A stretch of DNA of 64,000 nucleotides, taken from an uncultured Centipeda sp. (lineage in GTDB: Bacteria; Bacillota; Negativicutes; Selenomonadales; Selenomonadaceae). Under the pieces are notes generated by a model. That model made no database searches. It was given only the letters and a program-made list of their open reading frames with translations, and was not told the origin of the DNA. The position numbers were made by a program, and so were the translations under genes. Position 1 is the first letter of the stretch. The number at the start of each line of letters is the position of its first letter. The DNA lies in assembly GCA_905372865.1 (NCBI GenBank), contig CAJPQT010000002.1, positions 1-64,000 of the forward strand. Reading direction: 5' to 3'. This document shows positions 8,378-17,445 of this stretch, one piece after another.

Positions 8378-8959
8378 TTAGAGTTTGCCGACGAGGTCAA
8401 AGCTCGGCTTGAGCGTCTTTTCGCCCGGCTTCCAGCGTGCAGGGCAAACCTCATCGCCGTGCTCGGCGACGAACTGGAGCGCCTGCACCTTGCGGAGGAG
8501 CTCCTGCGCGTTGCGGCCGACATTGCCCGCGCTCACCTCATAGGAAACGATCTTGCCCTCAGGGTTCACAACGAACGTGCCGCGCTCCGAACGCCCGTCC
8601 TCTTCGATGTAGACATCGAAGTCACGCGCAAGCTTCGCCGTCGGGTCAGCGAGCATCGGATACGTGAGCTTGCCGACGAGGTCGGAGCTCTCATGCCATG
8701 CCTTGTGTACGAAGTGGGAATCGCAGGAGACACCGAAGATCTCGCAGCCGAGCTTCTGGAACTCACCGTACTGCTCCTGAAGATCTGCCAGCTCCGTCGG
8801 GCAGACAAACGTGAAGTCTGCCGGATAGAAGAAGAACACACTCCACTTGCCCTTGAGATCGGCCTTCGTGTACTGCGTGAACTCACCCTGTGCTGCGCCC
8901 GCCTTCTTCTGGAACGCGTCTACCTTAAAATCGCTGATTTCCTTGTTAATGAGTGACAT
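8378..8959 (-). CDS. ahpC: Alkyl hydroperoxide reductase subunit C (2-Cys peroxiredoxin)
   Basis: A 193-residue peroxiredoxin that reduces hydrogen peroxide and organic hydroperoxides. The peroxidatic cysteine is Cys53 in FTFVCPTE and the resolving cysteine is Cys172 in EVCPARW; the conserved Arg is in GRSERGTF. The ATG at 8959 has AAGGAGG seven bases upstream. It is the first gene of a pair with the AhpF-like reductase, which would re-reduce it. A near-consensus promoter and a leader hairpin precede it. Confidence 0.96.
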   Translation of the reverse strand: MSLINKEISDFKVDAFQKKAGAAQGEFTQYTKADLKGKWSVFFFYPADFTFVCPTELADLQEQYGEFQKLGCEIFGVSCDSHFVHKAWHESSDLVGKLTYPMLADPTAKLARDFDVYIEEDGRSERGTFVVNPEGKIVSYEVSAGNVGRNAQELLRKVQALQFVAEHGDEVCPARWKPGEKTLKPSFDLVGKL

Positions 8960-8983
8960 TGAATATCCTCCTTTTGATAAAGC

Positions 8984-9008
8984 CAGTTGCTCTCGCTTCA
9001 AGCAACTG
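8984..9008 (-). promoter_or_regulatory. Leader hairpin of ahpC
   Basis: Perfect 8-bp stem CAGTTGCT / AGCAACTG with a nine-base loop, in the 5' untranslated region about 14 bases upstream of the ribosome-binding site. Confidence 0.5.
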
Positions 9009-9030
9009 CACATGTCCTTTTGATGTGCCT

Positions 9031-9059
9031 ATCATATCATATGAGATTTTCCATGTCAA
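9031..9059 (-). promoter_or_regulatory. ahpC promoter
   Basis: Near-perfect sigma-70/sigma-A promoter on the minus strand: TTGACA (9054-9059), 17-base spacer, TATGAT (9031-9036). The expected start point is near 9024, giving a leader of about 65 bases. The DNA upstream (9060-9110) is very AT-rich. No convincing PerR box was found. Confidence 0.85.
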
Positions 9060-9145
9060 TAGAAATTTATACTTTTTAATAACTATTTTTATTTAACTGG
9101 ATTCCCCGTCAAAAAGTCCTGAACATATACAGATTCAAAAAGAAA

Positions 9146-9187
9146 GGGACTGTTGCACGAAGTTAGAAAACTTTGTGCAACAGTTCC
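9146..9187 (-). terminator. Terminator of the nspC operon
   Basis: Long hairpin with the CTGTTGCACGAAG core, 8 bases after the nspC stop. It is a close relative of the hairpin at 5888-5933. Confidence 0.75.
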
Positions 9188-9194
9188 TCCAAAG

Positions 9195-10334
9195 TCAAAG
9201 TCTCATCTTGAAATCATCATAGCCAAAGGTGCGCACAATCTCCCATTCTCCGTTCGAGGCAACTGCAATAATGTGCGGCAGAGGCATTCCGTTGAACGTA
9301 TTGTTCTTCACCATGGTATAGATCGCCATATCGCCGAAAACGACGCGGTCCCCCACGCCAAGCGGCGCATCGAAGGAGTATGTTCCAATGGTATCGCCCG
9401 CGAGACAGGTCGGTCCTGCGAGCGTATACGTATGCGCCTTCTCCCCTGCCTCACCCGCGCCGATGACCGGCGGACGATACGGCATCTCGATGACATCGGG
9501 CATGTGACATGCCGCGGATGTGTTCAGGATGACGTTCCCATCCGCCTGCACATCGAGCACCTCGGCGACGAGGAAGCCCGCATTGAGAGCGACCGCCTCG
9601 CCCGGCTCAAGATAGACGGCAACATCGTACGTCTCCTGTACGTGACGAATCAGCTGTTTCAGCAGCGGGATATCATAGCCCTCGCGCGTAATGTGATGCC
9701 CGCCGCCGAAGTTCAGCCACTTCATCCCATAGAGATATTTTCCAAACTTCTCCTCGACAGCTTCAAGCGTGGCGGCAAGCGCATCCGCCCCCTGCTCGCA
9801 GAGCGTATGGAAGTGAAGTCCGTCGATTCCCTCAAGCAAGTCCGCACGAAAGTCCGCAATCTTTACCCCGAGCCGCGAGTTCGGCGCACAGGGGTCGTAG
9901 ATCGCATGCTCCTGCGTCGAGCGCTCGGGATTGATGCGGATGCCGCAGGATGCGCCCGCCGCGCGTGCCGCCGCACCGAACCGCGCCCACTGGACGAACG
10001 AGTTGAATACGACGTGGTCGCAGATCGCCGCGAGCCGAGTAATCTCGTCCGCCTCGTAGGCGGGCTTAAAGACGTGGTTCTCCTTGCCCATCTCCTCCTG
10101 CGACAGCCGCGCCTCGTAGATGCCGCTCGCCGTCGTGCCCGAGAGATAGCGTCCGATCAGCGGATAGTAGTGATACATGGAAAAGCATTTCTGCGCAAGC
10201 AGTATCTTTGCGCCCGTATCCTCTGCAACCTCGGCGAGGATTTTGAGATTCTTCTCCAAGAGTTCCTCGTAGACGAGATAGGACGGGGTCGGAACGGCAT
10301 CCCACTCCGGCTGCCAGTCTGTACGCGCCGCCAT
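9195..10334 (-). CDS. nspC: Carboxynorspermidine/carboxyspermidine decarboxylase
   Basis: A 379-residue PLP enzyme of the alanine-racemase-fold decarboxylases. It decarboxylates carboxy(nor)spermidine, the last step of the aspartate-semialdehyde-dependent route to (nor)spermidine. Visible motifs are the PLP lysine region LLAQKCFSMY, HFHTLCEQ, the glycine-rich LNFGGGHH, LEPGEAVALNAG and the CLAGDTIGTY motif holding the active-site cysteine. The ATG at 10334 overlaps the stop of the upstream synthase gene by one base (TGATG), so the two are translationally coupled. The longer in-frame reading upstream lies inside the synthase gene and was rejected. Confidence 0.93.
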   Translation of the reverse strand: MAARTDWQPEWDAVPTPSYLVYEELLEKNLKILAEVAEDTGAKILLAQKCFSMYHYYPLIGRYLSGTTASGIYEARLSQEEMGKENHVFKPAYEADEITRLAAICDHVVFNSFVQWARFGAAARAAGASCGIRINPERSTQEHAIYDPCAPNSRLGVKIADFRADLLEGIDGLHFHTLCEQGADALAATLEAVEEKFGKYLYGMKWLNFGGGHHITREGYDIPLLKQLIRHVQETYDVAVYLEPGEAVALNAGFLVAEVLDVQADGNVILNTSAACHMPDVIEMPYRPPVIGAGEAGEKAHTYTLAGPTCLAGDTIGTYSFDAPLGVGDRVVFGDMAIYTMVKNNTFNGMPLPHIIAVASNGEWEIVRTFGYDDFKMRL

Positions 10335-11533
10335 CAGTCCACCAACACGGGGCTGTGGCTCTCCTGCCACGGCAAGCCCCAGGCATTGAGCGCATCCATA
10401 AACGGATCGGGATCGAACTCCTCGACGTTGAACACCCCCGGTTTGCGCCACTTTCCCGTCATCACCATCATCGCACCGATCATCGCGGGCACGCCCGTCG
10501 TATAGGCGACCGCCTGTGAGCCGACCTCGGCGTAGCACTTCTCATGGTCGCAGACGTTGTAGAGGTAGTAATTCTTGTCCTTGCCGTCTTTCTTCCCACG
10601 GAAGATGCAGCCGATGTTCGTCTTGCCCTTCGTGCGCGGGCCGAGGCTCGCGGGGTCGGGCAGCACCGCCTTGAGGAACTGCAGGGGGATGATCTTGTGC
10701 CCCTCGAAGTCGATCGGTTCGATCGAGGTCATGCCGACGTTCTCCAAGCAGCGCAGATGCGTCAGATAGCTCTCACCAAACGTCATAAAGAAGCGAATGC
10801 GCCTCACACCCTTGATATTCTTCGCGAGCGACTCCAGTTCCTCGTGGTGCAGGAGGTACATATCCTTTGGCCCGACCTCGGCAAAGTCGTAGACACGTTT
10901 GATCTCCATCGGCTCGGTCTCGACCCACGCACCGTTCTCCCAATAGCTTCCCTTCGCCGAAACCTCACGGATGTTGATCTCGGGGTTGAAATTCGTCGCA
11001 AACGGATAGCCGTGGTCGCCGCCGTTGCAGTCGAGGATATCGATATAGTTGATCTCGTCAAACTCATGCTTCATCGCGTAGGCACTGAACACGCCCGTCA
11101 CGCCGGGGTCAAAGCCCGAACCGAGCAGAGCCGTCAGTCCCGCCTCACGGAAACGATCTGCATATGCCCACTGCCAGCTGTACTCAAACTTCGCCGTATC
11201 CTCCGGCTCATAGTTCGCCGTATCGACATAGTGCACGCCCGCTGCGAGGCACGCATCCATGATGTGCAGATCCTGATATGGAAGCGCAAGGTTCAGCACA
11301 ACATCGGGCTGAAATTTGCGGATGAGCGCCGTGAGTGCCGGTACATCGTCCGCATCCACGGCGGCGGTCTGAATTTTTGTTTTGCCGCCGTCCAATTTTT
11401 CCTTGAGTGCATCGCATTTTGACTTTGTGCGCGAGGCGATGAGGATCTCCTCAAAGACCTCCGAATTCTGACAGCATTTGTGCACAGCAACGCTCGCTAC
11501 ACCGCCCGCACCAATAATCATCGCTTTTCCCAT
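10334..11533 (-). CDS. Carboxynorspermidine synthase (saccharopine dehydrogenase family)
   Basis: A 399-residue NADPH-dependent enzyme condensing L-aspartate beta-semialdehyde with putrescine or diaminopropane to carboxy(nor)spermidine. The Rossmann motif is MIIGAGGVASVAVHK at residues 5-19; DTANYEPED and the GSGFDPGVTGVFSAY motif are typical of the family. The substrate is inferred from the coupled nspC gene; alone it could be read as a saccharopine dehydrogenase-like protein. The ATG at 11533 has AAGGAGG seven bases upstream. A TTGCAG-17-TATGAT promoter precedes it. Confidence 0.92.
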   Translation of the reverse strand: MGKAMIIGAGGVASVAVHKCCQNSEVFEEILIASRTKSKCDALKEKLDGGKTKIQTAAVDADDVPALTALIRKFQPDVVLNLALPYQDLHIMDACLAAGVHYVDTANYEPEDTAKFEYSWQWAYADRFREAGLTALLGSGFDPGVTGVFSAYAMKHEFDEINYIDILDCNGGDHGYPFATNFNPEINIREVSAKGSYWENGAWVETEPMEIKRVYDFAEVGPKDMYLLHHEELESLAKNIKGVRRIRFFMTFGESYLTHLRCLENVGMTSIEPIDFEGHKIIPLQFLKAVLPDPASLGPRTKGKTNIGCIFRGKKDGKDKNYYLYNVCDHEKCYAEVGSQAVAYTTGVPAMIGAMMVMTGKWRKPGVFNVEEFDPDPFMDALNAWGLPWQESHSPVLVD

Positions 11534-11559
11534 GACAACGCCTCCTTATAGATACCTAT

Positions 11560-11588
11560 ATCATACAACAGGAAAGGAGGCACTGCAA
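11560..11588 (-). promoter_or_regulatory. Promoter of the carboxynorspermidine operon
   Basis: TTGCAG (11583-11588), 17-base spacer, TATGAT (11560-11565) on the minus strand. The -35 box lies inside the terminator stem of the preceding chemoreceptor gene. Confidence 0.75.
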
Positions 11589-11601
11589 GTGCAGTGCCTC
11601 C
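11576..11601 (-). terminator. Terminator of chemoreceptor gene 1
   Basis: Twelve-base inverted repeat GGAGGCACTGCA / TGCAGTGCCTCC with a minimal loop, followed on the minus strand by TTTCC. It overlaps the next gene's promoter. Confidence 0.7.
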
Positions 11602-11619
11602 CCATTGATGTTTTATCAT

Positions 11620-13626
11620 TTACAGTTTGAATTTCTTCGTTTCGTTCGCAAGCTCATCGGCAAGATTCGAGAGACGGCGTGTTGCCGCAGCAACCTCCTG
11701 CATCGATGCGGACTGCTCCTCGGTCGCCGCAGATACACTCTGCGCACCGTCGGCGTTCGCCGTGCTGACCTTTTGAATCTCCTCGATCCGCGCACGTACC
11801 GTTTGCGTCTCACCCTCCATCTGGCGGATGCCGGTGGTAATGTCCTTTACACCGTCGCCGAGCTGCTGAATCGACTCGGCGATGGACTGGAACACATTGT
11901 CTGCTGTACGAACAGAATCCAGACCGTGCCCGACAAACTCGCTGCCGTGCTTGCCTGCCTCCACGGCACGCTCCATATCCGCCTGCACGGACTGCATCGT
12001 CTCGGAGATTCTCTTCGAGAACTCCCCCGATTCCTCGGCGAGCTTTCGGACCTCCTCGGCAACGACGGCGAATCCGCGTCCATGCTCACCCGCACGCGCA
12101 GCCTCAATCGCCGCGTTGAGTGCGAGCAGATTCGTCTGCTCGGCAATGCTGCCGATGACTTCGACGCTGTGGCTGATCTCCTCGGAGCTCTTGCCGAGTG
12201 CAGAGATCGCCGCATCCACGGTCTCAGATCCTTTCTTGATCTGCTCCATATAGCTGACGACCTCGTCGATGGAACGACGGCCCTCACGCACGCGCTCTAC
12301 CGTATTGTTCGTCACATCTGCAACCACACCCACCTGCTTCGACATCTTTTCCGCATGATTTGAGATCGATGCCGTCGCATTTGCGACCGAGGCAGAGGCG
12401 GCAGACTGCTGCTCTGCACCTTCTGCGATCTCGCTGATCGATGCGGCAACGTGGTTCGATGCCTCCGCCGACTGCTGCGATGCCTCGGTGAGTGCTTCCG
12501 CCGAGGTTGAGAGCTCGGCCGCATTGGACTGAATCCGCTTGATCAGCGTATTGAGCGTATGCCGCATCTTGATGAAACCGTCCGAGAGCTGCCCCATCTC
12601 ATCCTGCGAGGTAATCGTCTTCGGCGTTTCGCGCAGATCGCCGCTGTTGATGATGTCGCAGACGCGAACCGCCTTCTGAATATTGGCCGCAAAACTGTTC
12701 GAGATGAAGAAGATAATCACCGAGATTACGAGGAGGATGACAACCGTCAGCCCAGCGAGCACCATCAGCAGCGCATGGGCATCCTCAAGAATCTCGCTGT
12801 CGGAGGCCTCCGACATGACGACCCAGCGGCGTCCCTCCAGGTGAATCGGCACGAGCGTACCCGTCATCTCCTCACCCGATTCGCGCGCATAGTGCGCGAG
12901 TGCGGGCGCATCCTTGTCGATTACGGATTTGAACGCATCCACGAGGCTCGTCGAGATCTTGACGCTCGAGACTTCCTTGCTGAAATCGAGCTTTCCAATC
13001 TGCGCCGGCTCGTTCGGGTGGATGATAACAAGCCCCGTCTCATCCATGACGACGAGCTGTCCCGTGCGGTACGTCGCCATCTTCGAGAGCGTCTCGTCAA
13101 ACCGCGAGAGACCAACCGTGCCCGTGACAATCCCCGTGAGTGCACCATTCTCTAGGACAGGAACGGCGATAACCGTAACCACCTTCCCCGTGATGGCAGA
13201 GATGACCGGTTCGGAAACAACGATCTGCTTCGTCTGAACAGCCTTCTTGAAATAGTCGCGATCGCCGCGGTCCATCTCGTTGCCGTCCGAGTCGAAGCCA
13301 ATGCCGTTCACATCCAGATAGGAGATGTTTGAGAACACATCCGTATCCTGCTTGACCTCCTGCAGCTTTGCCAGCCGCGTCGCATCATCGCCGTGCAGGA
13401 TCGCCGAGCTCCGCGCCAGCGTCTCAAGATGCACCTCGTTCGTCTCAAAGATGCGCCGCACCTCAAGTGCTGCCTGCTTGCCGACCCCCTGGCCGATTGT
13501 ATTCGCATTCTCTACGAGCATATTGCTCGCCATCTTGTAGCTGACACCAAAGAATATGAGAAAGCCAATGAGCATGACAGGCAATACAGATACCAAGAAT
13601 TTTGTTCGAATGGATTTAAACTGCAT
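11620..13626 (-). CDS. Methyl-accepting chemotaxis protein 1 (dCache sensor)
   Basis: A 668-residue transmembrane chemoreceptor. It has a short cytoplasmic N-terminus, TM1 near residues 9-30, a periplasmic double-Cache sensor domain (with the motif DRGDRDYFKKA near residue 120), TM2 near 288-312, a HAMP domain with SQDEMGQLSDGF, and a long MA signalling domain whose hairpin tip is EQTNLLALNAAIEAARAGE. Ligand is unknown; Cache domains commonly bind amino or organic acids. The ATG at 13626 has GGGAGGGG five bases upstream. The next gene upstream is a same-length paralogue. Confidence 0.95.
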   Translation of the reverse strand: MQFKSIRTKFLVSVLPVMLIGFLIFFGVSYKMASNMLVENANTIGQGVGKQAALEVRRIFETNEVHLETLARSSAILHGDDATRLAKLQEVKQDTDVFSNISYLDVNGIGFDSDGNEMDRGDRDYFKKAVQTKQIVVSEPVISAITGKVVTVIAVPVLENGALTGIVTGTVGLSRFDETLSKMATYRTGQLVVMDETGLVIIHPNEPAQIGKLDFSKEVSSVKISTSLVDAFKSVIDKDAPALAHYARESGEEMTGTLVPIHLEGRRWVVMSEASDSEILEDAHALLMVLAGLTVVILLVISVIIFFISNSFAANIQKAVRVCDIINSGDLRETPKTITSQDEMGQLSDGFIKMRHTLNTLIKRIQSNAAELSTSAEALTEASQQSAEASNHVAASISEIAEGAEQQSAASASVANATASISNHAEKMSKQVGVVADVTNNTVERVREGRRSIDEVVSYMEQIKKGSETVDAAISALGKSSEEISHSVEVIGSIAEQTNLLALNAAIEAARAGEHGRGFAVVAEEVRKLAEESGEFSKRISETMQSVQADMERAVEAGKHGSEFVGHGLDSVRTADNVFQSIAESIQQLGDGVKDITTGIRQMEGETQTVRARIEEIQKVSTANADGAQSVSAATEEQSASMQEVAAATRRLSNLADELANETKKFKL

Positions 13627-13776
13627 AATATCCCCTCCCCAATACACATAATCTGTCGATCTATGTTGCAAGGTCAGAATATCACAGTTAATTCATATAA
13701 AGCAAGCACTTTCTCTAACGAACCCATACAAAAGCAATTGTAAAATATATCTGTAATAATACGACAATAAGAAAAG

Positions 13777-13813
13777 AGGAACTGCTGCACGAACTAAACA
13801 TGCAGCAGTTCCT
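13777..13813 (-). terminator. Terminator of chemoreceptor gene 2
   Basis: Perfect 13-bp stem AGGAACTGCTGCA / TGCAGCAGTTCCT with T-rich flanks. The core resembles the CTGTTGCACGAA hairpins at 5888 and 9146. Confidence 0.8.
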
Positions 13814-13835
13814 TTTTCAAATATCAATACATCCA

Positions 13836-15842
13836 TTAGAAACGGAATCGTTTCGTCTCGTTCGCAAGCTCCTGCGCGAGGTTCAACAGGCTCTGCGTCT
13901 CTGCCGAAATCTCCTCGAGCGATGCAGACTGTTCCTGCGTCGCACCGGAGACGGCCTGAACACTGCTGGCGTTCTCCATGCTGATCTTGTGCACAGACTC
14001 GATCTGCGTGCGCACCGTCTGCGCCTCCTCGTCCATCTGTCGGATACCGCCCGTAATCCCCTTCACACCGCCGCTGAGCTGTTGAATTGCCGCTGCGATG
14101 GACTGGAACACATCGTCCGCCGTACGGACGGAGGTCAGCCCATACCCGACATACTCATTGCCGCGCTTGCCGGCCTCAACGGCCCGCTCCATATCCGTCT
14201 GCACGGACTGCATTGTCTCGGAGATCCTCTTCGAGAACTCACCCGACTCCTCGGCAAGCTTTCGAACCTCCTCGGCGACAACGGCAAAGCCACGCCCGTG
14301 CTCGCCCGCACGCGCTGCCTCGATCGCCGCGTTGAGCGCGAGCAGATTCGTCTGGTCGGCAATGCTCGCGATGACCTCCACGCTGTGGCTGATCTCCTCG
14401 GAGCTCTTGCCGAGCGCTGCGATTGCGGCATCCACCGTCTCGGAGCCATTCTTGATCTGCTCCATATAGCTGACAACCTCGTCGATGGAGTGCCGCCCCT
14501 CTTCCACACGCTGAATGGTGTCGTTTGTGACTGCCACCACTTCCTCGGCGCGCTCCGCCATCATGGCCGTATGGTCGGAGATCGCCGTCGCTGCATCTGT
14601 GACGGTAGTTGCGGCCTGTGACTGCTCCGCAGCCCCCTCAGCCACGCCTGTCACCGTAGCAGCAATCTGCGTCGATGCCTCAGCCGACTGCTGCGAGGCC
14701 GACGTGACTGCCTCGGCCGAGTTGGAGAGCTCTACTGCGTGGGTCTGAATGTTGCGGATAAGATCGTGCAGCGTATGACGCATCTTGATAAAACCATCTG
14801 AGAGCTGTCCCATCTCATCCTGCGAGGTAATCGTCTTCGGTGTCTCGCGCAGATCGCCCTCGTTAAGGAGCTCACATGCACGCAAGACCTTCTTGATGTC
14901 GACGGCAAAACTGTTCGTAATAAAGAAGATAATTGCCGTCACAACGAGGATCATCACAATCGTCAGTCCCGCAAGAACTGTAAAGAGATGATTTGCCTCT
15001 TCGAGGATCTCATCTGTCGCCGCCTGTGACAGGACGACCCAGCGCCGTCCGTCAAGCTCAATCGGAGCAAACAGGCCCGTTACCTCCTCCCCTGCGGAGG
15101 TGACATAGTGCTCTGCGGCTGTCGTATTCTGCTGGAGCACGCGCTGAAACGTTGCCACAACGATGGGAGAAATCTTTACGCTCGACTCCTCCTTGCTGAG
15201 ATCCAGCTTACCGACCTGATCCGGTGCTTTCGGATCGATAATGACAATGCCCGATTCATCCGCAATGAGGACACGCCCCGTCTGGTAGACCGAGATGTTC
15301 GAGAGGCTTTCATCGAAATTGGAAAGCCCGATCGTTCCGGTCACGACACCAGTCACCGTACCGTTGTTCAGTACAGGCACTGCAATAATCACAACAACCT
15401 TGCCCGTAATGGCCGAGATGACGGGTTCCGAAATTACGGTCTTTCCCGTCTGCAGAACCTTTTTATAGTAATCTCGATCACTTCGGTCGATCGTGCGGTC
15501 ATCTGCATCGAAGCCATGCCCATCCTTCTCCAGATAGGACACATTGGAGAAGACCCCCGTATGGGTCTTGACTTCTCTCATCTTTGCAAGACGTGCGTCG
15601 CGATCACCGCTGCGTATGGAAGTTTCGCGGGAGAGCTCCTCCAAATGTGCCTTGTTCGTCTCAAAGACACGCCGAATATCGAGTGCGGTCTGCTTTCCAA
15701 GCCCCGTCCCAATTGTCTCAGCATTGGCATCCAACATATTGCTTGCCATCTTGTAGCTGATCCCAAAAAAGATCAAAAATCCAATCAGCACAACAGGAAG
15801 AATAAATGCAAGGAATTTTGTCCGAATTGATGTAAACTGCAT
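13836..15842 (-). CDS. Methyl-accepting chemotaxis protein 2 (dCache sensor)
   Basis: A 668-residue chemoreceptor with the same architecture and length as the neighbouring one: TM1, double-Cache sensor (DRSDRDYYKKV), TM2, HAMP, and MA domain with tip DQTNLLALNAAIEAARAGE. The cytoplasmic halves are nearly identical over long stretches, while the sensor domains differ more, as expected after a tandem duplication with divergence of ligand specificity. The ATG at 15842 has AGGAGGAG eight bases upstream; the longer upstream reading has no ribosome-binding site. It has its own terminator, so the two genes are separate units. Confidence 0.95.
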   Translation of the reverse strand: MQFTSIRTKFLAFILPVVLIGFLIFFGISYKMASNMLDANAETIGTGLGKQTALDIRRVFETNKAHLEELSRETSIRSGDRDARLAKMREVKTHTGVFSNVSYLEKDGHGFDADDRTIDRSDRDYYKKVLQTGKTVISEPVISAITGKVVVIIAVPVLNNGTVTGVVTGTIGLSNFDESLSNISVYQTGRVLIADESGIVIIDPKAPDQVGKLDLSKEESSVKISPIVVATFQRVLQQNTTAAEHYVTSAGEEVTGLFAPIELDGRRWVVLSQAATDEILEEANHLFTVLAGLTIVMILVVTAIIFFITNSFAVDIKKVLRACELLNEGDLRETPKTITSQDEMGQLSDGFIKMRHTLHDLIRNIQTHAVELSNSAEAVTSASQQSAEASTQIAATVTGVAEGAAEQSQAATTVTDAATAISDHTAMMAERAEEVVAVTNDTIQRVEEGRHSIDEVVSYMEQIKNGSETVDAAIAALGKSSEEISHSVEVIASIADQTNLLALNAAIEAARAGEHGRGFAVVAEEVRKLAEESGEFSKRISETMQSVQTDMERAVEAGKRGNEYVGYGLTSVRTADDVFQSIAAAIQQLSGGVKGITGGIRQMDEEAQTVRTQIESVHKISMENASSVQAVSGATQEQSASLEEISAETQSLLNLAQELANETKRFRF

Positions 15843-16144
15843 TATCAGTTCTCCTCCTAAAGCAAATCTTTTTATCTTATTAATAATTCTTTCATGTATA
15901 TTATCACCGTTTATTCGTATTTTCAAGTCTTTCGGCCCAATAAAAGTCAATTTATATTAATATTTTTCAATATATGTCTTATTTTTTATAATTTTTATGG
16001 ATATACTCCCATTTTTTTGATGCATCAGACATGACTTTTTTCTTTTTTACTTCCTATGACAGAGTGCGCGTCTTGTGCTATAATAAATACCGTGTATACA
16101 ATATTTTAAGAAGCGATACAACATAACGAAAGGAGCCATTCATC
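15843..16144. other. AT-rich divergent control region
   Basis: About 300 bases without a gene between chemoreceptor 2 (minus) and the GltD-like gene (plus). It holds the plus promoter at 16056-16084. On the minus strand a TTGAAA-17-TAATAT housekeeping-like pair lies near 15898-15926, and a TAAA-N14-GCCGAAAG sequence near 15930-15956 resembles the flagellar sigma-28/sigma-D consensus. The last two are weak assignments. Confidence 0.4.
16056..16084 (+). promoter_or_regulatory. Promoter of the GltD-like gene
   Basis: ATGACA (16056-16061), 17-base spacer, perfect TATAAT (16079-16084), giving a start point near 16091 and a leader of about 54 bases. Confidence 0.75.
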
Positions 16145-17374
16145 ATGGCTGTTCACGTCATCAACGAGGCACGCCGCTGTCTGCAGTGCAAGAAGCCTCT
16201 CTGCCGCATCAAGGGCTGCCCCGTGCAGACGAATGTCCCCGAGATGGTACGGCTCTTCCTCGACGGCAAGATCAACGAGGCGGGCGCGATGCTCTACGAC
16301 AACAATCCGATGAGTGTCTTCTGCTCGCTCGTCTGTGACCACGATGCGCAGTGCGAGGGCAACTGCATTCAGGGGCGGCGCGGTGCACCGATCCAGATCT
16401 CGAGCATCGAGCACTACATCTCGGACACCTACCTCGACAAGCTCGTCCTCTCGCGCAAGTCCTACAACGGCCACAACGTCGCCGTCATCGGCGCGGGGCC
16501 TGCGGGCATTGTAGTCGCGGTGAAACTCGCGCAGGAGGGTTACGGCATCACAATCTTCGAGCGCATGCAGAAGATCGGCGGGATGCTGCGCTACGGCATC
16601 CCCGATTTTCGTCTGCCGCCCTCGACAATTGACCGCTACGGCGAGAAACTTCGCACGCTCGGCATCCATATCCGCCCGAACACGACGATCGGCGGCGCTC
16701 TCAGCGTGGACGACCTCTTCCGCGACGGCTACGAGGCGATCTTCATGGGAACGGGGGCGTGGCGTGCAAAGAGCCTCGGCATTCACGGCGAAACGCTCGG
16801 CAACTGCCACTACGCTGTCAACTATCTTCAGAACCCCGACGTCTATCACCTCGGCGACCGCGTCGCCGTCATCGGCTCGGGCAACTCCGCGATGGATGTG
16901 GCACGCACGGCGATCCGCAAGGGCAGCCGCTACGTCACGATCTACGCACGGCGCAACGGAATCTCTGCGAGCGAGCGCGAGCTCGAGTACGCACTGATGG
17001 ACGGTTGCGAGATTCAGTACGCAAAGGGCATCCACTCCGTCACGCCCGAAGGGCCGATGATGTATGACCGCGTCTTTGACGAGAACCAGAAGCTCATCAG
17101 TGAGGGTGCGCCCTACCTCATCCCCGCCGACAGCACGGTCATCGCGGCAAGTCAGGCGGCAAAGGACAAGATCGTCCGCTCGACGACAGGCATCACGCTC
17201 AACGAGAAGGGCCTCGTCAAGGTCGATGAGGACGGCATGACGGAGCGCGACGGCGTATTCTCGGCGGGTGATGTCGTGCTCGGGCCGTGGAATGTCGTGC
17301 AGGTCGTCAAGGATGCAAAGCACGTTGCAGAAGCGATGATTCGCTATTTGGAAGCGCGCGGCGCAAAGTCTTAA
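16145..17374 (+). CDS. NAD(P)-dependent FAD oxidoreductase, GltD (glutamate synthase small chain)-like
   Basis: A 409-residue protein of the GltD / dihydropyrimidine dehydrogenase N-terminal group. An N-terminal Cys-rich domain for iron-sulfur clusters (CLQCKKPLCRIKGCPVQ, then CSLVCDHDAQCEGNC) is followed by an FAD site (VAVIGAGPAGIVVA near residue 110) and an NAD(P) site (VAVIGSGNSAMDVA near residue 238), with GVFSAGDV near the end. No large glutamate synthase subunit is adjacent, so it may serve as a stand-alone NAD(P)H:acceptor module; the partner is unknown. RBS AAAGGAG precedes the ATG. Confidence 0.88.
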   Translation: MAVHVINEARRCLQCKKPLCRIKGCPVQTNVPEMVRLFLDGKINEAGAMLYDNNPMSVFCSLVCDHDAQCEGNCIQGRRGAPIQISSIEHYISDTYLDKLVLSRKSYNGHNVAVIGAGPAGIVVAVKLAQEGYGITIFERMQKIGGMLRYGIPDFRLPPSTIDRYGEKLRTLGIHIRPNTTIGGALSVDDLFRDGYEAIFMGTGAWRAKSLGIHGETLGNCHYAVNYLQNPDVYHLGDRVAVIGSGNSAMDVARTAIRKGSRYVTIYARRNGISASERELEYALMDGCEIQYAKGIHSVTPEGPMMYDRVFDENQKLISEGAPYLIPADSTVIAASQAAKDKIVRSTTGITLNEKGLVKVDEDGMTERDGVFSAGDVVLGPWNVVQVVKDAKHVAEAMIRYLEARGAKS

Positions 17375-17397
17375 GGAATCGCTGACAGCTTCCTTAA
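17371..17397 (+). terminator. Hairpin overlapping the stop codon of the GltD-like gene
   Basis: Inverted repeat TTAAGGAA / TTCCTTAA with an 11-base loop that includes the TAA stop. There is no T-tract, so it is a weak terminator or an mRNA end-protecting hairpin before the trp genes. Confidence 0.4.
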
Positions 17398-17445
17398 CTG
17401 CAGCAGGCTCCGTTCGCCGCACAAATGGAAGAGAAGGAGAAAACT

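Noticed and set aside
9060..9110. Possible PerR box upstream of ahpC
   Set aside because: The region is AT-rich, but no sequence approaches the TTATAATNATTATAA palindrome closely enough.
16106..17422. A 438-codon minus-strand frame opposite the GltD-like gene
   Set aside because: No family resemblance and no ribosome-binding site; it is an antisense shadow of a GC-rich gene.
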